NCBI GenBank assembly: GCA_051649605.1
Contig: JBOFHK010000008.1
Span: 1-64,000, forward strand
Source of the DNA: Brevinema_A sp051649605
Lineage (GTDB): Bacteria > Spirochaetota > Brevinematia > Brevinematales > Brevinemataceae
Direction of reading: 5' to 3'
Length of the DNA: 64,000 bases
The position numbers were made by a program, and so were the translations under genes. Shown here in pieces: positions 33,905 to 42,700 of the stretch (position 1 is the first letter of the stretch; every line of letters begins with the position of its first letter). The notes beneath the pieces are model-generated. The model ran no database searches. It saw only the letters and a list, made by a program, of their open reading frames with translations, and was not told the DNA's origin.

Positions 33905-34882
33905 ATGTATCAATCTAAGCTCAATCTTATTGATACTGAAGTAGCTATCAAAGAAATTAAAACGATTTTTGAACGGTATTTATCAGAAAATCTTAATTTA
34001 TTAAGGGTGTCAGCACCTCTATTTTTGGAAGCTAATACAGGCTTAAACGATAATTTAACAGGAATAGAACAACCTGTTTCTTTTATTCATGATGATCAAA
34101 CTATTGAAATCGTTCAATCATTAGCAAAATGGAAACGTATGGCTTTATATAGGTACGAGTTACAAGTCGAACAAGGCTTATATACAGATATGAATGCCGT
34201 TCGTCCTTGTGAATCTTTGGATGAACTGCACTCCCTTTATGTTGACCAATGGGATTGGGAAAAAGTGGTATCACCAGAAGATAGGAATACTGATAAATTA
34301 AAAGAAATCGTTTGTAAAATCTATGATGTTTTGAAAAAAACAGAAGAATCAGTCAACGAATTATTTCCCGTTTTACACAGTAAACTTCCCGATGAAATTA
34401 CCTTTATACATTCCCAAGAATTAGAAGATATGTTTCCCACCCTTACCCCTAAACAGCGAGAATATGAAATTACCAAATATCATAAAGCTGTTTTTTTAAT
34501 AGGGATTGGTGGGAAGCTTAAATCTGGAATCCCTCATGATGGGAGAGCTCCTGACTATGATGATTGGGGTCTAAACGGAGATATTTTATTATATCATGAA
34601 GTGTTAGATTGTACTTTAGAATTGTCTTCGATGGGGATTCGTGTTGATGCACAAACTATGGAAAGTCAATTAGCCCTATTAGGGCTAGAAGAGAGAAAAT
34701 CATTAGATTTTCATAAGATGGTTCTTAATGATATTTTACCTTTATCTATTGGAGGGGGGATAGGGCAATCTCGTCTCAGTATGTTCCTACTAGAGAAGGT
34801 TCATATAGGAGAAGTTCAAGTTTCCGTATGGCCCAAAGATACTATTAAAGAATGTGCTTATAAGAGGATTTTTCTTTTATAA
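33905..34882 (+). CDS. asnA: Aspartate-ammonia ligase
   Basis: AsnA makes asparagine from aspartate, ammonia and ATP and has a class II aminoacyl-tRNA synthetase fold. This 325-residue protein is of normal length and has the family stretches NLLRVSAPLFLEANTGLNDNLTGIEQPVSF near residue 30, YVDQWDWEKVV near 107, GRAPDYDDWGLNGDILLYH near 215 and the motif-3 loop IGGGIGQSRLSMFLL near 285. The ATG at 33905 has the TAGGAG site; the upstream ATG at 33884 is part of the leader. It has its own promoter and terminator, a single-gene unit. Confidence 0.93.
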   Translation: MYQSKLNLIDTEVAIKEIKTIFERYLSENLNLLRVSAPLFLEANTGLNDNLTGIEQPVSFIHDDQTIEIVQSLAKWKRMALYRYELQVEQGLYTDMNAVRPCESLDELHSLYVDQWDWEKVVSPEDRNTDKLKEIVCKIYDVLKKTEESVNELFPVLHSKLPDEITFIHSQELEDMFPTLTPKQREYEITKYHKAVFLIGIGGKLKSGIPHDGRAPDYDDWGLNGDILLYHEVLDCTLELSSMGIRVDAQTMESQLALLGLEERKSLDFHKMVLNDILPLSIGGGIGQSRLSMFLLEKVHIGEVQVSVWPKDTIKECAYKRIFLL

Positions 34883-34892
34883 AATATATAAC

Positions 34893-34930
34893 AAATACCC
34901 TCCTTCAAAAATCTGAAGGAGGGTATTTCT
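34893..34930 (+). terminator. Terminator of asnA
   Basis: AAATACCCTCCTTC (34893-34906) and GAAGGAGGGTATTT (34915-34928) form a 14-bp stem with a T-rich tail. Confidence 0.9.
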
Positions 34931-34959
34931 TTAAATACCAGAAAATCTTATGAAAAATA

Positions 34960-34988
34960 TTGATTTTATTTTTAAAGTTTGCTATAAT
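34960..34988 (+). promoter_or_regulatory. Sigma-70 promoter of the metal-transporter candidate
   Basis: TTGATT at 34960-34965, 17-bp spacer, TATAAT at 34983-34988. The leader is only about 25 nt, too short for a metal riboswitch. Confidence 0.75.
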
Positions 34989-35020
34989 TATCATGTAGAA
35001 TGAAGGTTGAGGAGATGAAC

Positions 35021-36208
35021 ATGGTTTGGCTGGATATTATTTATTTAGCTGCTAGTGCAGCGTTTATCCAAGTAGGAACTTTTGTTGGATTGACACTTTT
35101 AATATTTGGAATTATTGATTATAAAACCCGTGGAGGTTTTCTCAAGGGATTTGTAAAACATAAAAATCTACAGGTGTTATTTGGATCTTTGTTAGGACTA
35201 ACCCCAGGTTGTGGTGGAGCAATTATGGTCATGCCCTTGTATTTAAAGGGGCATGCCACTTTTGGAACAATGGTTGCTACTTTAATTGCTACAATGGGAG
35301 ATGCTGCTTTTGTTCTTTTAGTGGAAGATCCTATGTCTTTAGCTTGGGTATTATTAATTTCTTTTATTGTAGCTATTATTATGGGCTATACTTTAGATTA
35401 TTTTAAAGCAGGTGATAAATTTGCTCCTATTTATACTACAGAACAATTAGCACACGATCACTGGCAGTTTCGCCCAGAGCAAACAGATTTTCTTGATGAG
35501 ACTATTATTCTACAGACGCATGTTGATCCTTTAGATCATATGATTCAAGAAAAACGCTTTTTATTACCTAATCTCCCCAAAATCTTCTATTATTTTAGAC
35601 ACAATGGAGCACATTATATTTTTTGGACCGTTTTAGCACTGGCGTTTCCTTTAGGTATTATGAATTTGATGCAAATTGATTTTGATACCGTATTCACTAT
35701 CAAAAATTTAGGCTTAATTGGTCTTATGGGAACTTTATTTAGTATTGTTTATACCTTAATGTGCCGAAAATTTTTGGCAGATGATGATTTGCCTGTAGAA
35801 TGTAGTAAATTGAAATCTCTAAAAGAAACATTTATTCATAATGCTGAAGAAACGGCCTTCGTTATTATGTGGGTATTTATTGCTTTATTATCTTATGAGA
35901 CTATTGTATATCTTATAGGTGGAGAAGAAGTTATTGCAGTCTTTATGAAACAAACAGGGTATGTTGTAGTATTGGTGGCCTTACTTGTTGGTTTGATCCC
36001 TGGGTGTGGACCTCATATTATCTTGGCAACAATGTATGTACAGGGATTAATTCCTTTCTCAGCTTTAATGACTAATGCTATTTGTAATGATGGAGATGCC
36101 TTATTTCCTATGCTCGCTATGGATAAAAAATCTTCTTTATGGGCTACAATTTTTGGGATAATTCCAGCGTGGTTTGTTGGCACACTCCTTTTTTTATGGG
36201 GATTATAG
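35021..36208 (+). CDS. Putative manganese/heavy-metal transporter (ten-helix exporter type)
   Basis: The 395-residue inner-membrane protein has an internal duplication. Each half carries a PGCG motif in a helix hairpin: LLGLTPGCGGAIMVMPLYLKG near residue 60 and LVGLIPGCGPHIILATMYVQG near residue 326, each followed by a GD-containing helix (ATMGDAAFVL and ICNDGDALFPM). This is the pattern of the putative 10-TM heavy-metal exporters annotated as manganese transporters. The ion and direction are unproven. GAGGAG at 35009-35014 best serves the ATG at 35021; ATGs at 35000 and 35015 are alternatives. It is a single-gene unit. Confidence 0.75.
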   Translation: MVWLDIIYLAASAAFIQVGTFVGLTLLIFGIIDYKTRGGFLKGFVKHKNLQVLFGSLLGLTPGCGGAIMVMPLYLKGHATFGTMVATLIATMGDAAFVLLVEDPMSLAWVLLISFIVAIIMGYTLDYFKAGDKFAPIYTTEQLAHDHWQFRPEQTDFLDETIILQTHVDPLDHMIQEKRFLLPNLPKIFYYFRHNGAHYIFWTVLALAFPLGIMNLMQIDFDTVFTIKNLGLIGLMGTLFSIVYTLMCRKFLADDDLPVECSKLKSLKETFIHNAEETAFVIMWVFIALLSYETIVYLIGGEEVIAVFMKQTGYVVVLVALLVGLIPGCGPHIILATMYVQGLIPFSALMTNAICNDGDALFPMLAMDKKSSLWATIFGIIPAWFVGTLLFLWGL

Positions 36209-36212
36209 GAAT

Positions 36213-36256
36213 AAATAAAAAATCCTCTTCTTATTTTTGAAGAGGATTTTTTATTT
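36213..36256. terminator. Bidirectional terminator between the metal transporter and udk
   Basis: Perfect 18-bp stem: 36213-36230 with 36239-36256. It overlaps the last codons of udk, and A/T runs on both ends serve the two convergent genes. Confidence 0.9.
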
Positions 36257-36874
36257 ATATTGAGAGACAATGTAACGTACTTTATCGATCAACATATTAA
36301 TTGCAACGGAATTATGATTAACATAAGGAATAATAATATCCGCTAGTTTTTTTGAAGGTTCTACAAATAAATCATGCCCTGGTTTTGCGGTAAATAGGTA
36401 TTGATTGATGGACTGCTCAATACTACGTCCTCGTTCTGTAGTATCTCGTAGTAACCTTCGAATAAATCGAAGATCTGCTTCTGTATCAACAAAGACTTTT
36501 ATATCCATAATATCTATAATAGCGGGATCTGCAAATGCAAGTATTCCTTCTAAAATAATTACCTTACCAGGATTTATCAAACTAGTTTCTGAAGAGCGAG
36601 TATGAAAAGTAAAATCATAATTTGGTTGATAAATTTGTTTTCCTTGAGTTAATTCTTCCAAATGTTGCTTTAATAAATCAAAATCAAAAGCATTAGGGTG
36701 ATCATAATTTGTCTGTAGACGTTCTTCTGTACTAAGATGATCCTGAGATTTGTAGTAATTATCCTGTCGAATAATTACTACCTCATCGGAACAAAAAGCT
36801 TTTTCTATTGCTTGGGCAATAGTTGTTTTACCAGAAGCAGTGCCACCGGCGATACCAATAAGAATATTCTTCAT
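36251..36874 (-). CDS. udk: Uridine kinase
   Basis: Udk phosphorylates uridine and cytidine in pyrimidine salvage. The 207-residue protein has the P-loop GIAGGTASGKTT near residue 7, IRQDNYYKSQ near 35 and YDHPNAFDFDLL near 56 (nucleoside site), then VIILEGILAFADP near 108 and RFIRRLLRDTTERGRS near 136. It follows the nucleoside transporter gene by only 3 bp, so uptake and trapping of nucleosides are encoded in one operon. Confidence 0.93.
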   Translation of the reverse strand: MKNILIGIAGGTASGKTTIAQAIEKAFCSDEVVIIRQDNYYKSQDHLSTEERLQTNYDHPNAFDFDLLKQHLEELTQGKQIYQPNYDFTFHTRSSETSLINPGKVIILEGILAFADPAIIDIMDIKVFVDTEADLRFIRRLLRDTTERGRSIEQSINQYLFTAKPGHDLFVEPSKKLADIIIPYVNHNSVAINMLIDKVRYIVSQYK

Positions 36875-36877
36875 GAC

Positions 36878-38482
36878 TTATGCTATAAACATTCCAGCAA
36901 TTGCAGCAGTCATCCAAGAGGCAAAAGCACCTGCCCACATTGCAGAAAAACCTAAAGAGGCAATATCTTTTTTGCGTTCAGGAGCCATAGGAGTGATCCC
37001 TCCAATTTGAATTCCAATAGAACCAAAATTTGCAAATCCACATAAAGCATAAGTTGCAATTACCTGAGATCGTTCGGAAAGCATGTTATTATTAATAAAA
37101 TCTACAAGATTCCCATAAGCAACAAATTCATTAATGGTAATTTTATTGCCTAACAAAGAGCCAACAGCCTGCATATCATTAGCGGGAACACCTAAAATTA
37201 AGGCGACATATTGAAATAAAGATCCAAAAATCATATTGAGACTTAAAGTGTCGCTAATCATTCCTAGTCCCATATTAATGACTTTGATTAATGCAATAAA
37301 TGATAAGAGCATAGCTCCAACAGTTAAAGATAATTGTAATCCGTCCATTGTTCCTTGGGCAGCAGCTCCAATAACATTATCAGAAATCTTTACTTCTGGA
37401 AGAGAGGAGTTACCCTCTGTTTGAGAATGTTCAGTTTCAGGATAAAAAATCTTAGATAACGTTAATGCTGCAGGAGCACTCATAAGACTGGCACTAATTA
37501 AATGACCAGCATCAATACCCATTGCAACAAAACCAGCAAATACTCCACCAGCGATAGTGGCAAATCCTCCTGTCATAATTGCATGAATTTCTGAATTAGT
37601 CATGTCTTTAAGATAAGGCTTGATTAGAATAGGAGCTTCTGTTTGTCCAACGAATATATTTCCTGAACAAGATAAAGTTTCAGCACCAGAGGTTTTCATT
37701 GTCCATTGCATAAATAGTGCTAATTCTTGGATTAATATTTGAACGATTCCAAGATAATAGAGTACGGAAATAAAAGCAGAAAAAAAGACGATTGTCGGTA
37801 ATACTTGAACAAAAAATAAAAAATACCAAGGTTCTTTGATTTCTGTTAAAGATCCAAAAATCATAGAAGCCCCAGCATTGGTTGGTATTGTTAAAAAATT
37901 TCCTACAGCTATGGATAATTGTTGCATATTATAAGCCATCGTACCTCGTTCACCACCTGTAAGTTCTGCGATGGCGATACATAGACCTAAATTAATACTA
38001 ATGGTCGCAACTATTAGAGCTGAATTGAGCGGTATATTATGTAAATATTTATGATGAATAAACTTTCGACTAAGCCAAATAAGTGTAATAAGGATCCATA
38101 ATCCATTAATTATATGAGTAATTAATGTTTCGTGTGTTTTACCGAAAAAGTACCCAATAAGTAGACCAAATACTCCAAATTTAATAATAGATATTACTAT
38201 AGCAATTGGTTCTGGTATTTGGTGAAATATTTTGATGGGATAGTATTCACTACGAAGAAATGGTATAAAACGAACTTTTGCTAAATAAATAATAATTAAT
38301 AATAAAAATAATACTGTAGCAGAAAAAGATACAGTATTATTTCCTAAAATTGCTAATGCAAACAGTACTTGAAGACCTAAACCCCAAAAAACGGTTTGCC
38401 AATTAATAGCTTTTTTATTTTTTGAAAATAAAAAAGCTATTCCTAAAAACACAAGAATTCCTACTATTCCCATAAATCTCAT
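36878..38482 (-). CDS. nupC: Concentrative nucleoside transporter (NupC/CNT family)
   Basis: The 534-residue membrane protein imports nucleosides with sodium or protons. CNT landmarks are AIAELTGGERGTMAYNMQQLSIAVGNF near residue 170, CSGNIFVGQTEAPILIKPYLKDMTNSEIHAIMTGGFATIAGGV near 268 (the QTEAP site), and CGFANFGSIGIQIGGITPMAPERK near 487. The N-terminus has several extra helices compared with the 400-residue E. coli NupC and is closer in length to animal-like CNTs. It has a perfect promoter and an 85-nt leader, and it heads the nupC-udk operon. Confidence 0.92.
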   Translation of the reverse strand: MRFMGIVGILVFLGIAFLFSKNKKAINWQTVFWGLGLQVLFALAILGNNTVSFSATVLFLLLIIIYLAKVRFIPFLRSEYYPIKIFHQIPEPIAIVISIIKFGVFGLLIGYFFGKTHETLITHIINGLWILITLIWLSRKFIHHKYLHNIPLNSALIVATISINLGLCIAIAELTGGERGTMAYNMQQLSIAVGNFLTIPTNAGASMIFGSLTEIKEPWYFLFFVQVLPTIVFFSAFISVLYYLGIVQILIQELALFMQWTMKTSGAETLSCSGNIFVGQTEAPILIKPYLKDMTNSEIHAIMTGGFATIAGGVFAGFVAMGIDAGHLISASLMSAPAALTLSKIFYPETEHSQTEGNSSLPEVKISDNVIGAAAQGTMDGLQLSLTVGAMLLSFIALIKVINMGLGMISDTLSLNMIFGSLFQYVALILGVPANDMQAVGSLLGNKITINEFVAYGNLVDFINNNMLSERSQVIATYALCGFANFGSIGIQIGGITPMAPERKKDIASLGFSAMWAGAFASWMTAAIAGMFIA

Positions 38483-38574
38483 AATATACTCCTTATTATA
38501 ATGATTCGTAAACTTCCCATATAGATTCTATAGTTTCATTTTTATTATCAAAAATATTTCCAGTAGCTACAAAT

Positions 38575-38603
38575 ATTATATTATAGTTTAGGGGTGCTGT
38601 CAA
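38575..38603 (-). promoter_or_regulatory. Consensus sigma-70 promoter of nupC-udk
   Basis: On the minus strand TTGACA (38598-38603), 17-bp spacer, TATAAT (38575-38580). The remaining leader and upstream region show no riboswitch that I recognise. Confidence 0.85.
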
Positions 38604-38746
38604 TATGTTTTTGGATATAACTTTTAATGAATTATTTCTATTAGTATTGTAAAATATACTTTAATCTTTAAACAAATATAAAGTTTTATTCTAATTGGAA
38701 TTTTTACTTTAGAATTTTTACTACAAAATAATTGGTATTGATAATA

Positions 38747-38775
38747 TTGACAAAAATTAAAAAATAATATAAAAT
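38747..38775 (+). promoter_or_regulatory. Sigma-70 promoter of tRNA-Ser
   Basis: TTGACA at 38747-38752, 17-bp spacer, TAAAAT at 38770-38775, 13 bp before the tRNA. Confidence 0.75.
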
Positions 38776-38788
38776 ATATAAATCTTTT

Positions 38789-38873
38789 GGAAAGATGGCT
38801 GAGTGGTCGAAGGTGGCTGATTCGAAATCAGTTGTACAGCAATGTACCGGGGGTTCGAATCCCTCTCTTTCCG
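38789..38873 (+). tRNA. tRNA-Ser, anticodon CGA
   Basis: The 85-nt sequence has acceptor GGAAAGA/TCTTTCC, anticodon stem GCTGA/TCAGT around loop TTCGAAA (anticodon CGA), the long class II variable arm (TGTACAGCAATGTACC), T arm GGGGGTTCGAATCCCTC, and discriminator G. CCA is not encoded. It lies at the left edge of the accessory region. Confidence 0.95.
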
Positions 38874-38882
38874 AATGGCATT

Positions 38883-38914
38883 GGAGCTAGGTAATGCCTA
38901 GCTCCTTCCTTTTT
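38883..38914 (+). terminator. Terminator of tRNA-Ser
   Basis: GGAGCTAGG (38883-38891) and CCTAGCTCC (38897-38905) form a 9-bp stem followed by TTCCTTTTT. Confidence 0.85.
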
Positions 38915-39081
38915 GACCAAATTGGATTCGAAACCGCGGTACACGGGACATCTCTTTAATATATTTTTGTAAGGTTGTCTTCTGAGAACATTGTTTTGAG
39001 AATTTTACTCTTTAAATTTAAAGAATTCTCAAAACCGATTTTCCTCGGTCCACTGCTATCAAATCTATGTTCATTTACTAC

Positions 39082-39116
39082 AAAAATAAACGCTCCTAAA
39101 TAGAGCGTTTATTTTT
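39082..39116. terminator. Terminator at the left end of the accessory region
   Basis: AAAAATAAACGCTC (39082-39095) pairs with GAGCGTTTATTTTT (39103-39116). It lies just past the last minus-strand gene of the element. Between this and the tRNA terminator (38915-39081) no gene is seen. Confidence 0.85.
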
Positions 39117-39134
39117 CAATACATTTAATAATTA

Positions 39135-39347
39135 TTATACAATAATATCAGCATAGTTTTTCATGGTTTCAATTAGATAACTTATCTGCTCTTTTTTAGT
39201 TTTCAGAAGACCTGCATTTGTTAGTATTATTAACACTTCGCTTTGTTCTTTTTCACTAAGCTCTTTTCTCATTTCTTTTTGAAAATGAACAATATATTCT
39301 AAAGATTCTACGTTAATATTTCTAAAATCAATTATTTTTCTTATCAT
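39135..39347 (-). CDS. Small hypothetical protein downstream of the recombinase
   Basis: The start was set at the ATG at 39347, preceded by GGAG at suitable spacing (M1 IRKIIDFRN), giving 70 residues; an ATG 12 bases upstream overlaps this ribosome site. The product is charged and helical (EYIVHFQKEMRKELSEKEQSEV), ending NYADIIV. No family is recognised. It lies 80 bp after the serine recombinase gene and before a terminator, possibly the last gene of the phage-module transcript. Confidence 0.5.
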   Translation of the reverse strand: MIRKIIDFRNINVESLEYIVHFQKEMRKELSEKEQSEVLIILTNAGLLKTKKEQISYLIETMKNYADIIV

Positions 39348-39426
39348 TCTATTCTCCATATTGTTATTAAGTATTTCTTGTATTTGTATATAAATCAAGT
39401 GTTTGGAGCAAATTATAAATAAATAT

Positions 39427-41220
39427 TTATATCCTTATTTCTCTTTCTTGTTCCTTAAAATCCACACTCGTTACCATTCTCAAATTATGGCTTGTTAACT
39501 TCTCAGATTGTTCTCCTAGCAATATCATCTTCTGTATTCTAGGCGATAAAAATCTCAATTTTAATACCTTTCCAACATAACCCACACTTACTTTTTCTTG
39601 CTCAGAAATTTGTTTCATACTCTTGCTATTTTGAATCTCCTCACCCCATTTCCATGCTTGTTTTAATAAACTTATCACTCCATTGTTCTTGATATTTTTA
39701 TTTTCTCCAATAATCAATGTTTTGCCTTGGTTTACTCTTTTTAACTCGCACGGTAGGATGATGATCTCACAATCGTTATCTTCTATATCTGTAGCTTCAT
39801 AATCTAATATGTTTTGTTTAGTGATACCCCAAGGGCACTTTGTAATTAAATCAAATAACTCTTGTAGTGAATTATGATTGAGATAATAAATAATATTGAT
39901 ATGGGAAATCACAAGCTTATTGATTATCTGCCTCACTACAAAATGAGTTTCCTTATTTTGTAGATTCCAATTTTCTAAGTAATTTTCAAGATTATTTTTA
40001 TATAACTGGTACTGCTCAATACTTTGATTTTCGAGTCTTAATAAACTCTCTATCTTTTTCTTTATGAAATCAGACGAAGTCTGTTCGAGATCTGTTGCAG
40101 GTACTTGTGGAAGCGATCCGGCTAGTTCTTTTTGCTTCCTAAGATAGGCTTGTGATATATAATAGCGATAACGTTTACCTTTCTTAACGGCATGGCTAGG
40201 ACTCATTATAAAATTATTGTCATCGTATAACTTTCCCGCAAGTAATGAAGGCTGTTCTGCTTTGTATCTTCGATTGTGAGAATTACAGTTATTAGCAAGT
40301 AATTCCTGTACTTTATTAAATATCTCAAAATCAATAATCGGCTCGTGAATACCGTCGTATACTTGATTCTTATGCTCAATCTTACCTATATAAATCTTCC
40401 GTTTTAAAATCTCGTATAAATTACCGGCTGTGAAGGATTTATTATTTCTTGTGAGTATTTGTTCATCTTCTAATCGATACATAAGATCCTGCACGCTTCC
40501 CAGCTCCAAATACAATTTGAAAATTCTTTTCAGTTTCACAGATTCTTCTTCATGAGGAACTAATTTCTTCGAACCACTTGGTAACTCAGGATTAGTTGGA
40601 ACAGATTTATAGCCAAAACTTGTTTGTCCTCCACTTCCCCAAAGTCCTTTTTTTGCTGTTGCTAATTTCTTGTCTCTTATCCTCTCTCCTGTAACTTCTC
40701 GTTCAAATTGGGCAAATGACAACAACATATTCAGAGTCAATCGCCCCATACTTGTTGATGTGTTAAACTGTTGTGTTATGCTTACAAAACTTGTATTGTA
40801 TTTATCAAATACTTCCACCAATTTCGAAAAATCGTTTAAACTTCTCGTAAGCCTATCAATCTTGTAAACCACAATCATATCCACCAAACCGTCTTTAATG
40901 TCTTGCAACAATTCTTTAAGTGCAGGCCTTTCCAACGTACCCCCGCTAATCCCACCATCCGAATATTCTTTCTCAACTAATACCCAGCCTACGTGCGATT
41001 CCGTGCCGTGTTTTTGCGATTTGATATACGATTCACAAGCTTCTCTTTGTGCATCTAGGGAGTTGAAATCCAATTCTAATCCCTCTTCGGAGGATTTTCT
41101 TGTGTAGATCGCTGATTTGATGACACGGAGGTTATCATGTCGATGCGACATGGCAGTTCCCCCTTGCTCCCGAACGGGAGATATCAAAACATTGGTATTC
41201 CTACTCTTCTTCTCTATCAT
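39427..41220 (-). CDS. Large serine recombinase (integrase type)
   Basis: The 597-residue protein has an N-terminal resolvase domain with the catalytic serine in AIYTRKSSEEGLELDFNSLDAQREA (about residue 40), DMIVVYKIDRLTRSLNDFSKL, and SFAQFEREVTGERIRDKK. It continues into a Recombinase domain (SFGYKSVP, VKLKRIFKLYLELGSV) and a zinc-ribbon-like part that seems to lack the cysteines. Such enzymes integrate and excise phages and mobile elements. A GAGG site precedes the ATG at 41220. The neighbours (DUF2924, KilA-N, small helical proteins) are the same set that accompanies this recombinase in proteobacterial prophages, which suggests long-distance transfer. Confidence 0.9.
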   Translation of the reverse strand: MIEKKSRNTNVLISPVREQGGTAMSHRHDNLRVIKSAIYTRKSSEEGLELDFNSLDAQREACESYIKSQKHGTESHVGWVLVEKEYSDGGISGGTLERPALKELLQDIKDGLVDMIVVYKIDRLTRSLNDFSKLVEVFDKYNTSFVSITQQFNTSTSMGRLTLNMLLSFAQFEREVTGERIRDKKLATAKKGLWGSGGQTSFGYKSVPTNPELPSGSKKLVPHEEESVKLKRIFKLYLELGSVQDLMYRLEDEQILTRNNKSFTAGNLYEILKRKIYIGKIEHKNQVYDGIHEPIIDFEIFNKVQELLANNCNSHNRRYKAEQPSLLAGKLYDDNNFIMSPSHAVKKGKRYRYYISQAYLRKQKELAGSLPQVPATDLEQTSSDFIKKKIESLLRLENQSIEQYQLYKNNLENYLENWNLQNKETHFVVRQIINKLVISHINIIYYLNHNSLQELFDLITKCPWGITKQNILDYEATDIEDNDCEIIILPCELKRVNQGKTLIIGENKNIKNNGVISLLKQAWKWGEEIQNSKSMKQISEQEKVSVGYVGKVLKLRFLSPRIQKMILLGEQSEKLTSHNLRMVTSVDFKEQEREIRI

Positions 41221-41398
41221 TATATTCCTCTAACAACTGCAGATTAAATAACAGCGTACTTTTTAGGTACCACTCTCCTCGGCTCGTTGCATCTCTCATG
41301 ATTTTATTTATCCAGCTCTCATCATAACCGTATCTTATTGCTTCCTTTTTGAATAAATTGATTAAATATTTTGAGTCGTCACTGTACTCTTTATCCAT
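41201..41398 (-). CDS. Small recombinase-linked protein, paralogue A
   Basis: The 65-residue helical protein starts MDKEYSDDSK and has the core FKKEAIRYGYDESWINKIMRDATSRGEWYLKSTLL, which aligns by eye with the core of the gene just upstream (FQKLARQQGFSKEWIKQVLDEARSKDYNHLVATLL). It overlaps that gene at its start and the recombinase gene at its end, so translation of all three is probably coupled. Function unknown. It may be an accessory factor for the recombinase or a small regulator. Confidence 0.65.
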   Translation of the reverse strand: MDKEYSDDSKYLINLFKKEAIRYGYDESWINKIMRDATSRGEWYLKSTLLFNLQLLEEYNDREEE

Positions 41399-41591
41399 TA
41401 TCATTTTCTTCCATGTGTAGTAATAATGTAGCTACGAGATGATTATAATCCTTACTTCTTGCTTCATCCAAAACTTGTTTTATCCACTCCTTACTAAATC
41501 CCTGTTGTCTTGCCAACTTCTGAAAATACCCCATTAACATAAAAGCATTTCCGTTGATTCCATCCAATGCCCCTTTTACTTTTCTTTCCAT
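41391..41591 (-). CDS. Small recombinase-linked protein, paralogue B
   Basis: The 66-residue protein resembles short proteins common next to phage recombinases: GNAFMLMGYFQKLARQQGFSKEWIKQVLDEARSKDYNHLVATLLLHM. It has a GGGAG site and lies 12 bp after the DUF2924 gene. Its paralogue overlaps its end. No biochemical role is known to me. Confidence 0.65.
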   Translation of the reverse strand: MERKVKGALDGINGNAFMLMGYFQKLARQQGFSKEWIKQVLDEARSKDYNHLVATLLLHMEENDNG

Positions 41592-41603
41592 ATCTACTCC
41601 CTT

Positions 41604-41939
41604 TTATTTGACCCCGAAAAATAGGTTACCATTCCAATTCGTTCCTGTGATTTCTCTTGCGATTTTTGATAGGCTTTTATACTTGATTCCACCATAGAAA
41701 AAGTCCCCATCAATGATGGAGACTTCATGTTTTTGACCTTGGTATTCTCTGACAAGTTTCGTGCCGGATTTTACTACATTAATAGTTGAATTACCTTTTA
41801 GTAAAGAGATCAACTCTTTAAGCTCATGATTGTTTACTTGGTCATGCCACGTTATATACTTTTCTAGCAATACTTTAGACATATTCAACGGAGCTTTCTT
41901 CTTCGTTAGTTTTTCGTATTTTTCTCTTAGCTTATCCAT
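41604..41939 (-). CDS. DUF2924-family phage protein
   Basis: The 111-residue protein has the DUF2924 C-terminal block: SGTKLVREYQGQKHEVSIIDGDFFYGGIKYKSLSKIAREITGTNWNGNLFFGV. The family is found almost only in prophages and mobile elements beside serine recombinases, and may bind DNA or the recombinase. It overlaps the upstream KilA-N gene by 8 bp. Confidence 0.8.
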   Translation of the reverse strand: MDKLREKYEKLTKKKAPLNMSKVLLEKYITWHDQVNNHELKELISLLKGNSTINVVKSGTKLVREYQGQKHEVSIIDGDFFYGGIKYKSLSKIAREITGTNWNGNLFFGVK

Positions 41940-42330
41940 GAAATTCCTCGATAAAGTTATATTGTTCTTTTAATTCTTGGTTAATTTCTAGAAATTCAAT
42001 AATAGTTGTTTTAAGAAATTCATAATATTCTTCATAATTACTATCTTCACATTTCTTAATAGCCGCCATCTCTAATGCAAGAAAGGGATGCACATACACC
42101 CCTTTCACATTATTCCAAGGACTTTCACCTTGATATTTTTCTTTATTTCTTGTTAAAACCTTGATATGTTCTACAGATTCCTTAATATTGTCCAGCTTGA
42201 AAAATCCATGCAAGCTCATTCCAATTTGATATTCTAGTAAGCTTCCGTTAACATAACCGTCTTCTTTGTTGATAACTACTTGCATCCAGTTCTTGTTCTT
42301 AATTTCAATATTATTTATTCTTACCGTCAT
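41932..42330 (-). CDS. KilA-N-domain phage protein
   Basis: The 132 residues match the KilA-N DNA-binding domain: VINKEDGYVNGSLLEYQIGMSLHGFFKLDNI near residue 20 and GVYVHPFLALEMAAIKKCEDSNYEEYYEFL near residue 82 (the VHPxLALEMA signature). KilA-N proteins occur in phages and large DNA viruses, often as regulators or anti-repressors. It heads the run DUF2924-paralogue B-paralogue A-recombinase. Confidence 0.75.
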   Translation of the reverse strand: MTVRINNIEIKNKNWMQVVINKEDGYVNGSLLEYQIGMSLHGFFKLDNIKESVEHIKVLTRNKEKYQGESPWNNVKGVYVHPFLALEMAAIKKCEDSNYEEYYEFLKTTIIEFLEINQELKEQYNFIEEFHG

Positions 42331-42700
42331 ACGCTCTCCTAATATTGGTATTATCTATCTCTGTAACACATGTTAGCTTCAATACAGATAGAAGTCAAGT
42401 TATTTATTGAGATTTTATTGATTTAATTCTTTATATAATAAAGAATTAACCCACAACGGAAACAAGTCTCGAGAGGAGACTTGTTTCCGTACATCTACCT
42501 TAGAATCCCTTCATTAATTCCAAGCATAGCAGTTTGTATATTTTGCGTGTACAACACTTTAGCTTGGAAAGGAGATATAGTCAAGTCCAAGGATGGATGA
42601 AGTACCCATAGGGCATTTTATGTCAATTTTGCCATGGACGGCATAAAAATTGACCAAGTTAAATTCGTTACTTTTCTAATCGTAGCAGTTATAAAAACTC
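42331..42700. other. 370-bp gap between terminase and KilA-N genes
   Basis: No gene is visible. CGGAAACAAGTCTC at 42458-42471 pairs perfectly with 42477-42490 around a 5-nt loop, without a T-run. A second structure pairs GTCAATTTTGCC (about 42619) with GGCATAAAAATTGAC, containing an ATA bulge. Both may be terminators, phage DNA sites or RNA structures. Confidence 0.5.

Noticed and set aside
34989..35020. Manganese (yybP-ykoY) riboswitch before the metal transporter
   Set aside because: The promoter leaves only about 25 nt of leader.
38483..38570. Riboswitch in the nupC leader
   Set aside because: The 85-nt leader shows no purine or preQ1 consensus core and no terminator/antiterminator pair.
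38789..38873. tRNA-Ser as the attachment site of the element
   Set aside because: The integrase is a serine recombinase, which rarely uses tRNA genes, and no repeat of the tRNA 3' end was found at the right side of the accessory region.
38925..38960. GATTCGAA stretch resembling a tRNA T arm
   Set aside because: No acceptor, D or anticodon arms can be built on either strand around it.
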